A stretch of 48,538 nt of DNA from Candidatus Zhuqueibacterota bacterium (lineage in GTDB: Bacteria; Zhuqueibacterota; Zhuqueibacteria; Thermofontimicrobiales; Thermofontimicrobiaceae): the NCBI GenBank assembly GCA_016783825.1, contig JADHVV010000009.1, positions 1 to 48,538 on the forward strand. Reading direction: 5' to 3'. The translations under genes were made by a program, and so were the position numbers. Of this stretch, positions 34,721 through 43,936 are shown piece by piece (the stretch's first letter is position 1; every line of letters starts with the position of its first letter). The notes under the pieces were generated by a model. The model had not been told where the DNA came from and ran no database searches. It saw only the letters and a list, made by a program, of their open reading frames with translations.

Positions 34721-34826
34721 TTTAGGGGTGGGATAAAATAAGTTGCACGTTTTATTCTCCTAAATCTCTATTTTCCAATATTGATGTAAGTTGAAATGTT
34801 CAAATAATTTAATCCCACCCCCTAAA
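34721..34826. repeat. Palindrome with TTTAGGGGTGGGAT ends
   Basis: TTTAGGGGTGGGATAAAAT at the left is matched by AATTTAATCCCACCCCCTAA at the right, with a spacer of about 65 bp that also has partial self-complementarity. No other copy was noticed. Confidence 0.7.
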
Positions 34827-34929
34827 CATGCCGATCCTATATTTAAATCCTATTCTGATTTGACTCCCTTTCGAAACTGCACCATAAAATTTTGAATGTA
34901 AGTCTTAATGATCTTCGGAGGTATAATTT

Positions 34930-35022
34930 ATGCTATGTAAGATCAATTTTCACTACAAAATCCTCGAAAGGCTCCGCGCGCTATTGAAACAAATCGACCA
35001 ACGCGGGAGGCGAATATGTTGA
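34930..35022 (+). pseudogene. Remnant of a second Ser/Thr kinase N-terminus
   Basis: A 30-codon frame reads FHYKILERLRALLKQIDQRG. CACTACAAAATCCTCGAAA at 34950-34968 is repeated exactly at about 35040-35058 in the following kinase gene (HYKILEKLGEGG). It appears to be a left-over start of a paralogous kinase, or a local duplication; the frame ends at 35022 inside the true kinase start. Confidence 0.55.
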
Positions 35023-37302
35023 TTGGAAAAAACATCTCCCACTACAAAATCCTCGAAAAATTAGGCGAAGGTGGCATGGGCATCGTTTACAAAGCCTTCG
35101 ACACCAAGCTGGAACGCACAGTTGCTCTCAAATTACTGCGCCCGGAAACAATCGGTGATCCTGATGCGAAGAAGCGGTTTATCCGGGAAGCCAAAGCTGC
35201 CAGTGCGCTGAATCATCCCAATATTACAACTATTTACGAAGTGGATGAATGGCATGGACGGGACTTTATTTCAATGGAGTTTGTGGAAGGTAAAACAATA
35301 CGAGAAAAAGTGAAATCTGCCCAACTCACTTTTGACGAAGTGTTGAATATAGCGGAACAACTCGCAGGAGCATTACAAGAAGCCCACGAACACAACATTG
35401 TCCATCGGGATATCAAATCAGAAAATATTATGGTGACGCTAAAAGGACAAGTCAAGGTGATGGATTTTGGTCTGGCAAAACTCAAAGGTATGGCTACAGT
35501 AACCAAAACCGGCACAACCATTGGCACTGTGGCATACATGTCTCCGGAACAAGCGCAGGGAATTGATCAAGGCTCGGGAAGGAAAATGCGGTTTACAAAA
35601 GAAAACCTTAAGCGCTGCCTCAATTCGAGATTTAAAGAAAAAAAGAAAAACCGCTATTCCCGTTGCTTTAGTACTTTGTGTTGTTACCGTGGTTGTTTTG
35701 TTGCAAAATATTCTTCCAAACAGGGCGCCGGAATTGTACGAGAACCGCATTGCCGTTACAACCTTTGAGAATCGAACCGGCGATCCGGCTCTCAATAACA
35801 TGGGGCGCATAACTGCTGATTGGATTGTGCAAGGTTTAGTGGAGACAGAACTTGTTTCGGTAGTGCCTGTTATTGATTCTGTTATAGCTGGTAGTCAGAT
35901 TCAAACATTAGCGTTAGAGACGCAAGCCCAGTTTATTATCTCCGGATATTACTATCAACAGGATGAACAACTCCAGTTTCACGCCCAGATATATGATGCT
36001 AAAAAACGAGACGTGTTAAAAGCAATTGGTCCTGTAACCAGCTCTTCAGAAAATCCGAGCGAGATGATTGGTCTGGTTCAACAACGTACCATGGGTGGAC
36101 TTGTTAGCGCTATTGATCCAAGATTTAAATCATTCACAGGCACATTGTTTGAAACGCCCAAGTATGAAGCGCTTCGTGAGTATGCGATAGGAATGGATTT
36201 TTTTATTAGTCTTGATTGGGACGATGCAATCAAACATTTCAACAAAGCTGTTGAACTAGAGCCCGGTTTTGTAGTGCCGTTACTTGCGTCTGCCTGGGCT
36301 TACTATAATAGTGGAAAATATGCCAAGGCTGATTCATTGGTACAAAGGATTCGTTCTATCGAAAATCCTTTGGGTTCAAGTAACCGGTACAGTCTGGAAT
36401 GTCTTTCTGCGAGGCTTAAGGGTGATTTTTCCAGCGCACTGAAAGCGTCCCGAAAACAGGCAAGTGTATTGCCAACCCAGGGAAATTATTTGCAAATTGC
36501 ATTTGATGCATTATGGTGCAATCGTCCACATGAGGCGATTAAGAATTTTAAAAAAATAGACCCACTGGGGCAGTTTGGAGATCTTTTGTTCTACTGGACA
36601 TTTTGGGGATTTTCCTATAACATGATCGGCGATCATCAGAAGGAATTGGATTTGGCGCGCAAGTGTCGCGAGAAATTTCCCGATTATCTTGGAACGTACT
36701 ATTACGAGTTGCGAGCATTGGCTGCATTAGGAAAGGTTGACGATGTCCACGCTCTTCTTGATGAAAGCCTGGAACTACCTTCTCAACATGGATGGACACA
36801 TGGAAGGCTGATGCGCTCCACAGCTGAAGAATTGCTTGCTTTTGGTTTTAACAACGCTGCACAAAAAGTGCTTAAACGCGCAATTGATTGGTACTTTTCA
36901 CGTCCAATAGAGGAACGTCAGCCTGGTTTAGCATCCTCACTCTGTGCAACCTGACGGTGGGAAGAAGCCCATGCAATTTTCGTCACTCTTAAGCGCAAAT
37001 ATCCTGACAATATTTATTATCTTGGTCATTTTGGAATTCTTGCGGCAAGGAGAGGAGACAAAGATGAAGCAAGGCGGATCAGCCAAATGTTTGAGGATAT
37101 GGAACAACCGTATCTTTTCGGATATCATACCTATTGGCAAGCTTGTATTGCTGCTCATTTGGGTGAAAAGAAGAAGGCGGTGAACCTACTGAGAGAAGCC
37201 CTCAGCCAGGGCGCATTTATTTTGTGGTTTCATAATGAGATAGATTTAGAGCCATTATGGGAATATCCCGAATTTAGAAAGCTTTTGAAACCAAAAGGAT
37301 AA
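35016..37302 (+). pseudogene. Ser/Thr protein kinase-TPR protein, broken by internal deletion and an in-frame TGA
   Basis: The kinase N-lobe and catalytic loop are intact (LGEGGMGIVYKAFD, VALKLL with the ATP Lys, HRDIKSENIM, MDFGLAKL, GTVAYMSPEQAQG). At about 35560 the sequence jumps from the activation segment to the juxtamembrane region of the same kind of protein in another frame (IKAREGKCGLQKKTLSAASI), losing the C-lobe. That frame continues with a membrane helix (AIPVALVLCVVTVVVLLQNI), a periplasmic adenylate-cyclase-associated-like region (RIAVTTFENRTGDPALNNMG) and TPR-like repeats. It stops at TGA 36952-36954, but the same frame resumes as RWEEAHAIFVTLKRKYPDNI and ends at 37302 after FRKLLKPKG. 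AGGAGGCGAAT-like sequence precedes ATG 35016. The ancestral product would be a membrane-spanning receptor kinase with an extracytoplasmic TPR domain. Confidence 0.8.
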
Positions 37303-37877
37303 AAACATATTTCACTACCGGGCACTTTTTCTTTTGCCACGGATTAACACGGATTTTCACTGATTTTTTCTATGATTTGAGGAGTCATTTTATTCATCCT
37401 CTACGAGGATGTTAAACTTTCGCAATGATTTATTTTACAATAATAAAACAGCTACGATGTTTTTTATTAAACTAATATGGATTATAAATCCATCATAATG
37501 TCAATACAATTTATGCAAAATTCATCCATGTTTTATTTTGTACCCCGATTTTTTCATTATAGTTGATTAGATTCATTTTTCTAAAAGTTAAGGTCAGTGC
37601 AATTCAATCTATCAGGTTGTATTCAATACTGTTTAACTTAAGGAATATCGGGATTTGACTATTGTATATCCAGAATTAAGGATATAAATAATTACTTACC
37701 TCGTAGAGGTAATATTATTGTAAAAGTGGGGAAGTCCCAAAAATCAAAATCCTCGTAGATGATTAATTATTATAAAATATTCATCCAGGTATTAATCATA
37801 TTAAAGGTATTATAAAATTAGGTGACCGCTGATATATTTGAATAGCGAAAATCTTTACAAACAGCGCAACTTTTTTT

Positions 37878-37916
37878 CCAACTGATTTAATCCGTTGGGT
37901 TCTTAAATCCGTTGGA
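37878..37916. repeat. Collapsed CCAACGGAT-family remnant
   Basis: CCAACTGATTTAATCCGTTG is a small palindrome made of the two family ends, followed by TCTTAAATCCGTTGGA, a second end copy. It looks like a deletion product of the 180-bp element. Confidence 0.55.
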
Positions 37917-37940
37917 TATTTTATCTCAAATAACTCGTTG

Positions 37941-38008
37941 GTTTGGGGTGACCAAAGGAAGTGCCCGTGGTAAAATGCCCGTGGTACGAAGCTTCGTTAG
38001 ATAGTTAC
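37941..38008. repeat. CCACGGGCAC repeat, copy 2
   Basis: This is the reverse complement of 24859-24946 with the tandem part reduced to a single GGTGACC unit. It ends in CGAAGCTTCGTTAGATAGTT, AC. Confidence 0.8.
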
Positions 38009-38124
38009 TAAATATTTTAAAATCCGTGTCGATCTGTGTTAATCCGTGGCAATAAATTTTATTTTTAAAAAATGTCCGGTAACAAGAAACATATTACAAT
38101 TATAACATCAAACAAGGCAATTTT

Positions 38125-39689
38125 ATGGAAGACTATCAAACAAGTTTGCAGGATCTAAATGAAGAAAACAAACACTTAAAAAATATCGTTAGTGAAATGA
38201 CCATCCTGAATGACCTTTCGATTGCTATGAGTTCAACAATGGAAGTTCAGGAAATAATGGCAAAAATAATTGCCAAAACCATCAAAACAATCGGCGCTGA
38301 ACAGGGAACGATTATGTTAGTTGAAAAAAATTCTAACGTGCCGATGCGTACTATCATTCGCGGTGTTAATGAAGAGAGTCAGGGTAAAATATATAAACTT
38401 GGCTCCCATCTTGTCGGATGGATGATAAACAATCAAAAACCGTTTCTTGTTAACGATACACTGAAAGATGTAAGACTTAATGGATTAGAAATTGACAGCA
38501 GTGAGATTCGTTCAATTTTGAGTGTTCCCATGATTCTACGCGGACAATTAATTGGTGTGATCAATCTTTTTAATAAAAAAGAGAAAAATCTGTTTACAGA
38601 AGATGATCAAAAACTTGTTTGCATAATCGCCACCCATGTGGGCTCATTTTTAATCAATGCAAAATATTTTGAGCAAGTAAAGAATACTAAAGATGTTTTA
38701 CTGCAAAGAAGCAACCGGTTACAAAAAGAAGTTGGCGCTCAATATGGTTTTGATATTTTATTGGCAAAAGCCGAATAATTGAAAAAATAAAAGAAGAACT
38801 CAAATCTATTGCCGATAGCCCAGCCAGTGTTTTAATTTTAGGAGAAACCGGTACCGGAAAAGAGTTAGTTGCGAAAATTATCCACTACAACAGTGGTCGA
38901 AAAGACCTGCCTTTTGTTGATATCAATTCGGCAGCCATACCGGAGAACCTGGTTGAAAGCGAGCTTTTCGGGATTGAAGAAGGTGTTGCAACCGGTGTAA
39001 AGAAGCGAGTCGGTTTATTTGAACAGGCAAATGAGGGTACAATTTTTATTGATGAAATTGGTGATATGAGCTTAGCCACCCAGGCAAAAATTCTGCGGGT
39101 TTTGGAGGAGAAACAATTTCGGCGCGTTGGGAGTAATCAAAATATTAAAATTGATATCAGGCTTATCGCGGCAACCAATAAAAATTTGAAAGATGAAATA
39201 AAAAATGGTGCTTTCCGGGATGATTTGTATTATCGGCTCAGCGTATTTGAAATTGATCTGCCTCCTTTACGGGAAAGAAGGGATGACATTGCTCTATTAT
39301 TAGAACACTTCGTCCGAAAACATGGCGAACGAATGGGAAAGGTTGTTAACGGTTTTTCTTCTGATGCTTTTGAAATCCTTTACAATTATGATTGGCCAGG
39401 CAATGTGCGGGAATTAGCTAATATTGTTGAACGGGCAGTTATATTAACAAAGAGTTCAATAATAAATATTGAACATCTTCCGCTAGACCTTAAAAACGAA
39501 ACTTGTTCTCTGCTTATTGATGATTTATCGTTCGAAGAAGCTATTAAACATTTTAAAACCGGCTTAATTTTGAAGGCGTTAAATAAGTCAGGAAATAATA
39601 AAGCAGAAGCTGCCAGAAATCTGAAAATTAGCAGCGCATATTTGTTTAGATTGCTCAATCAACTGGGAATTAGAGAAAAGGTATCATAA
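38125..39689 (+). pseudogene. GAF-AAA+-Fis regulator (NtrC-like) with one frameshift and no GAFTGA motif
   Basis: The first frame (38125-38778) has an N-terminal coiled coil and a GAF domain (about 25-190: EIMAKIIAKTIKTIGAEQGT, SILSVPMILRGQLIGVINLF). It then breaks: adding one T to the T4 run at about 38756 converts DILLAKAE-stop into DIFIGKSRIIEKIKEEL and joins the AAA+ frame, open to 39689. That part has Walker A GETGTGKE, Walker B TIFIDEIG, arginine finger region FRDDLYYRLSVFEIDLPPLR and a Fis-type helix-turn-helix (NNKAEAARNLKISSAYLFRL). The loop that contacts sigma-54, normally GAFTGA, reads GVATGV, so sigma-54 dependence is doubtful. The shift may be a real mutation or a homopolymer sequencing error. 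Confidence 0.8.
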
Positions 39690-39756
39690 TATATAGTAAA
39701 TAAATCAGCAATCGTTTTTTGTTGCAAACTACTGAAAATTTTACAAATTACCATAA

Positions 39757-40050
39757 AATATTGGTATCCCTTCAATAACTAAGGGGAAAGCTGTCATTGC
39801 GAGGCGTTTTTTGCCGAAGCAATCCCTTGATAATAATGAGATTGCTTCGTTCCACTCCGTTACACTCGCAATGACATTACCCTCACTTATTGAGCGGATA
39901 CAAATATTGGTATCTTCTCAATAATGCAAGGGAAAGATGCGACGCACTTAATCTCAAAACTTGTAAGGAACTGGAAAATTTAATGTAATCAGTTTAACGA
40001 AAGTGCGTCGCATCTTAATTACCGTCTATTATTGAAAAGATACAAATATT
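39757..40050. repeat. Two tandem composite palindromes with common AATATTGGTATC ends and different cores
   Basis: Unit 1 (39757-39908) has AATATTGGTATC and GATACAAATATT at its ends and a GTCATTGCGAGG...CTCGCAATGAC core (39793-39875). Unit 2 (39903-40050) has the same ends but an AGATGCGACGCACTT...AAGTGCGTCGCATCTT core (39935-40016). They share the boundary palindrome GATACAAATATTGGTATC. The rest of the gap to 40400 holds no gene. Confidence 0.85.
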
Positions 40051-40417
40051 GAGTATGAAAATTCTGACTTGCCAAACCCACCAAAAATTAATAAGAATAC
40101 CACAAAAAAAATTCAACCCTCATCTAAATTTAATTTCCCCACAACCATCAACAATTGTACACGGCAAATAATCTCAACCGCATACATTTGTTTGCGCCCT
40201 GGTTTTTTTTTATGAATCTTCCACAAAAAAATGACTGTTCCAATCTATTAATTATTTGTTAGTTAATTCACATCAAAATTTTACTTTTGTTAACAAGTTC
40301 ATTTTCGGCATGTCCGTTGCATTAATTCTATTAAATGTTTTAAATCAATATTTAAAAAAATGAGAAATCAAGTTGATTCTCAAACAAATAACACTTACAC
40401 AAACAGGAGGAAAAATC

Positions 40418-42595
40418 ATGAAAAGAATTACCGGTTTTTTTGCAGTTTGTAGTTTTACTCTTATTATCATTTTTTTATTCTTTTCCGGGCTTTTTGCACA
40501 AATAGAATGGACCGATGTTTCTGATCAACCGGTTCTGGATTACGGCGCGCCCGGCTCATGGGATAAGTTTATTGTAAATAATGCTGCCGTAATTAAAGAT
40601 GGTGATACGTTAAAAATGTGGTACACTGGTGGATCATTCTTATCTCCGAAAAAAATTGGTTATGCCTACTCAAACGATGGATTTCACTGGGAAAAACATC
40701 CTGAACCGGTCTTATTAACAGGTCCTGATGGTGATTGGGATGGAGGCAGGATTTCTAATGCAACAGTAGTAAAAGAAAATGAAACTTATAAAATGTGGTT
40801 CCAGGGATCAAATGAGGGATTTCCGGCTTTTGTTACATTCCCAATAGGGTATGCAACATCTTCGGATGGCATTCTCTGGGAAAAATATGATGATACAACT
40901 ACACTTGCACCATTTGCGGGAAGTGATCCGGTATTGAAGGTTGGCACGTCGGGAGAGTGGGATACTCAAAGGGCCTGGAATCCCTGTGTATTAAAAACGG
41001 AAAACGGCTACGAAATGTGGTATAGTGGTATTCGCTCTTCACGAGTACTTGACGACCTCATCGGGTATGCTGTTTCCAAAGATGGTTTTAATTGGATAAA
41101 ATGGCCGCAAAATCCGATCATATCAACATTACCAAGCTGGGGTGAGGGATTATACTTTACAACTGTTCTCAAAGATAATAAATATCATGCATGGTATTCA
41201 AGTGGTAAATACATTTCTTCAAGTGATGATTTCAATGCCAGAATTGGTTATGCAACATCATTACCAATTTATGTTACTTATTTTGATCATGTCGTAGATG
41301 ACAGTCAGGGCAACAACAATGAGAGACCAGATGCCGGTGAGGTGGTGAGCATAATTGTGACATTGACCAACATGTCCTATGATGCAAAGAATCTATCAGC
41401 AACACTAACGACCAGTGATCCCGATGTTCAGTTAACTCAGGTTTCAGCCAATTATGGCGATCTCAATCGGGATCAAAGTAATTCTAACCAAAATAATCCA
41501 TTTATTTTTTCTGTCTCATCTGATGCTGTAAATCACTATGGCATTTTTTATTTGAATGTAACAGCAGATGGCGGATATGCCCATATCGATAGTTTCAAGA
41601 TTGCTATCGGAACACCCAACATTCTGTTAATTGATGATGATGGCGGTGCTCCTTATGAGAATCAATATACCAAACTGTATTGTCCTGGAGTTTGGGATGT
41701 GAATTTAAAAGACTGTCCAACACTGGATGCGTTAAAGCAATACGATGCATTGCATAAGTATGATGCTGCAATCTGGTTCACAGGAAACGATCGAGACAAT
41801 ACGCTAACAGTAGAAGAGCAGTCTGTCATTTCAGCTTTTCTGGATGATGGTGGAAAGTTGCTACTTAGTGGACAGGATATTGGACATGATTTAGTGGGCA
41901 ATGGTAGTTTGAGCGACAGTTCTTTTTTTGCAAATTATCTGCATGCAAAATTTCTAACTGACACAGCCAATACAACAATGATCATTGGCGTTTCAGGTGA
42001 TCCGATAACAGGCGGTTTGTTCGCTAATTTCACTGGTACTTATGGCGGCGCAGGAAATCAAACATCCCCTGACGAAATCGAAGCCATCGCCCCAGCGGAA
42101 ATGATTTTGAAATACATACCAAGTATGACCTGTGCAGGACTAAAATATGAAAACAGCGAGACAGGAGCGCGGTTGGTTTACATGCCATTTGGATTTGAAG
42201 GTATTTCTGGACCTCATGAAGATTCAGCCTGGAAATTGCTGAACAATATTATTAACTGGCTGACTCAAGAAGTACCTTCTGTTGTGGAACATAAATTAAA
42301 TGGATTATCGATACCAAATGAATTTCAGTTGAAACAAAACTACCCCAATCCCTTTAACCCGGAAACAACAATCGAATGCCAGGTTCCACAAAAAAGTCGG
42401 ATTAAAATAGAGATTTTTAATTTATTGGGACAAAAAATTAAAACACTGGTCGATCAGAGTCATCAGCCGGGAATTTTCAAATTAAAGTGGAATGGTACAA
42501 ATGAGTTTGGAAAACCTGTTCCGTCAGGAATTTATTTTTACAGCTTAATCTCATCCGGCTCGACACAAATCCGCAAAATGTCACTTCTCAAATAA
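40418..42595 (+). CDS. Secreted five-bladed-propeller (glycosidase-like) protein with C-terminal sorting domain
   Basis: AGGAGG at 40405-40410 fixes the start at ATG 40418; residues 1-27 are a signal peptide. Residues about 30-275 show the repeating blade pattern of GH43/GH32-like propellers: DTLKMWYTGG, KKIGYAYSNDGFHWEK, ETYKMWFQGS, GYATSSDGILWEKYD and GYEMWYSGIRSSR. Catalytic acids cannot be assigned, so enzymatic activity is uncertain. Then come a NEW3-like Ig domain (DAGEVVSIIVTLTNMSYDAK), a ThuA/glutamine-amidotransferase-like fold (PNILLIDDDGGAPYENQYTK, DDGGKLLLSGQDIGHDLVGN), and the type IX-like sorting domain (LKQNYPNPFNPETTIECQVP, KWNGTNEFGKPVPSGIYFYS). About 725 residues. A strong terminator follows at 42621. 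Confidence 0.85.
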   Translation: MKRITGFFAVCSFTLIIIFLFFSGLFAQIEWTDVSDQPVLDYGAPGSWDKFIVNNAAVIKDGDTLKMWYTGGSFLSPKKIGYAYSNDGFHWEKHPEPVLLTGPDGDWDGGRISNATVVKENETYKMWFQGSNEGFPAFVTFPIGYATSSDGILWEKYDDTTTLAPFAGSDPVLKVGTSGEWDTQRAWNPCVLKTENGYEMWYSGIRSSRVLDDLIGYAVSKDGFNWIKWPQNPIISTLPSWGEGLYFTTVLKDNKYHAWYSSGKYISSSDDFNARIGYATSLPIYVTYFDHVVDDSQGNNNERPDAGEVVSIIVTLTNMSYDAKNLSATLTTSDPDVQLTQVSANYGDLNRDQSNSNQNNPFIFSVSSDAVNHYGIFYLNVTADGGYAHIDSFKIAIGTPNILLIDDDGGAPYENQYTKLYCPGVWDVNLKDCPTLDALKQYDALHKYDAAIWFTGNDRDNTLTVEEQSVISAFLDDGGKLLLSGQDIGHDLVGNGSLSDSSFFANYLHAKFLTDTANTTMIIGVSGDPITGGLFANFTGTYGGAGNQTSPDEIEAIAPAEMILKYIPSMTCAGLKYENSETGARLVYMPFGFEGISGPHEDSAWKLLNNIINWLTQEVPSVVEHKLNGLSIPNEFQLKQNYPNPFNPETTIECQVPQKSRIKIEIFNLLGQKIKTLVDQSHQPGIFKLKWNGTNEFGKPVPSGIYFYSLISSGSTQIRKMSLLK

Positions 42596-42620
42596 TTCGG
42601 AGTGATTTCTCCGTCCAACC

Positions 42621-42669
42621 AAACGCTCCTTGATTTTTAGGATATTTTCAATCGGGGAGCGTTTTTTTT
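42621..42669 (+). terminator. Rho-independent terminator
   Basis: AAACGCTCCTTGATT pairs with AATCGGGGAGCGTTT, followed by a T8 run. It lies 26 bp after the stop of the secreted propeller gene. From 42670 to 42977 nothing is seen apart from a weak ACCGGTTTTATTT/AAATAAACCGCCGGT hairpin. Confidence 0.9.
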
Positions 42670-42977
42670 AACCAACAAGAATAACCGGTTTTATTTCAAC
42701 ATAAACAAAAAATAAACCGCCGGTAATGCCAAAACATCCCTATCGGATGATAGTGCAAGCGTATTTTTAGCCAACAAAATTCCATTCTGGTTACTCCATT
42801 AACCACAAATTGCTATTTCTGGGGATTGTATTAACCAAACCTGAATAAACCGGACCAAAAAAAATTTTGCTTTTTTGGCAAGAAATTGACTGTTTAGGTA
42901 CCAGAAAGTCAAGTAAAATTTTTTGGAATTATTCAGGATATTTATTGCAATTCTTCAATATTTTATTTATCTTTTAC

Positions 42978-43342
42978 TCACTACCGAACACTTTTTCTTT
43001 TGCCACGGATTAACTCGGATTTTCACTGATTTTTTCTATGATTTTAAGAATTTTTTATGCTAAATAGTGTCTGTCCGAGCAGTTAGTAATCATTTGAATT
43101 ATAATAAGTTAATGGTGTTATAAATTATCATTATTTAACTCATCCCCCCGGCCCTACCCGCCAGCTGGCGGGCATTTTCAACCTTCTCTTAAAAAGAGAA
43201 GGGGCCGGGGGGTGAGTTCGATACTTACAAGAACTAACCACTATTAATCTTTTAAAAATAAAATATTAAGCAAATTTCGGACAGACTCTAAAATCCGTGC
43301 CGATCGGTGCAAATCAGTGGCAAAAGAAAAAGTTTCCGGCAG
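42978..43342. mobile_element. TCACTACCG/CCACGGATTAA element B with three further palindromes nested inside
   Basis: The outer ends match element A (TCACTACCGAACACTTTTTC, GCCACGGATTAAC; right side AAAATCCGTGCCGATCGGTG and AGTTTCCGGCAGC). Inside is an element with GTGTCTGTCCGA/TCGGACAGACTC ends (43067-43288). Inside that is a CATCCCCCCGGCCC/GGGCCGGGGGGTGAG palindrome (43138-43216), and inside that the perfect palindrome CCCGCCAGCTGGCGGG (43157-43172). The right outer end runs up to the archease leader. Confidence 0.8.
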
Positions 43343-43397
43343 CAATATCTTTTACCAACAAAACATTCAAACAAACAAAACAGGAAAGGAAAATTTT

Positions 43398-43832
43398 ATG
43401 TGCCCCGCAACTGCTTCTAAAAGATACGAACAATTAGAGCATGTTGGAGACATCAGGATCAAAGTCTTTGGTGATACGATTGAAGGCTTATTCATCAATG
43501 CAGGTTTTGCTCTATTCGATATAATGGTTACAGGTGAAAAAATAAAAAATGAATTTGCAGAAACTGTGGTGGTTAGCGGTATCGACCGGGAGGAATTGAT
43601 CGTTAACTGGTTGGCAGAATTGAATTACCTTTTTATAACCGAATCAAAAATTTTTAACAGGTTTGAAATAGAACAGCTCACTGATACGGAATTGAGGGCA
43701 ACTGTTCTCGGGGAAAAATTCAATCCCCATTTTCATGAAATCAAAAATGAAATTAAAGCCGTTACATTTCATGACCTGGAAATTACTGAAAAGAAAAAAA
43801 AGTTGGAAACTAAGATTGTGTTTGATATTTAG
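43398..43832 (+). CDS. Archease, RtcB cofactor
   Basis: Archease speeds guanylylation and turnover of the RNA ligase RtcB, whose gene follows about 100 bp downstream. The 144-residue protein has the family motifs: EHVGDIRIKVFG at about 13-24 with the metal-binding His/Asp, LIVNWLAELNYLF at about 76-88, and IKAVTFHDLEI near the C-terminus with a conserved His-Asp pair. AGGAAAGGA before ATG 43398 decides the start; a longer in-frame reading begins inside the repeat element and would add 27 residues not expected of the family. The stop codon lies at the first bases of a periodic palindrome. Confidence 0.93.
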   Translation: MCPATASKRYEQLEHVGDIRIKVFGDTIEGLFINAGFALFDIMVTGEKIKNEFAETVVVSGIDREELIVNWLAELNYLFITESKIFNRFEIEQLTDTELRATVLGEKFNPHFHEIKNEIKAVTFHDLEITEKKKKLETKIVFDI

Positions 43833-43921
43833 TGGTGAGTTGTTAGTGGTTACTGAAACTATTTTACAAATTTTGTTCGACATTACCATTCACAACTCAC
43901 CATTCACCACTCACCACTAAC
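43831..43921. repeat. Full palindrome of the GGTGAGTGGTTAGTGG family
   Basis: AGTGGTGAGTTGTTAGTGGT at the left is matched by CATTCACCACTCACCACTAA at the right around an AT-rich centre. The arms have ~7-nt periodicity. It sits exactly between archease and rtcB and starts inside the archease stop codon. The related arm at 188-275 follows the argG stop. Confidence 0.8.
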
Positions 43922-43936
43922 CAAAAAGGAGTAAAT

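Larger units (their letters stand above)
37312..38085. mobile_element. TCACTACCG/CCACGGATTAA element A, with other repeats nested inside
   Basis: The left end TCACTACCGGGCACTTTTTC, then GCCACGGATTAACACGG, is mirrored by AAAATCCGTGTCGATCTGTG, ATCCGTGGC and AAAAAATGTCCGGTAA at the right. The same two ends bracket element B at 42978-43342. The interior has CCTCTACGAGG-type palindromes at about 37398, 37699 and 37751, a collapsed CCAACGGAT element and a CCACGGGCAC repeat. There is no gene between the kinase remnant and the GAF gene. Confidence 0.75.

Noticed and set aside
43317-43397. N-terminal extension of archease
   Set aside because: The 27 extra codons are encoded by the right end of a repeat element; a strong ribosome binding site precedes the internal ATG at 43398.
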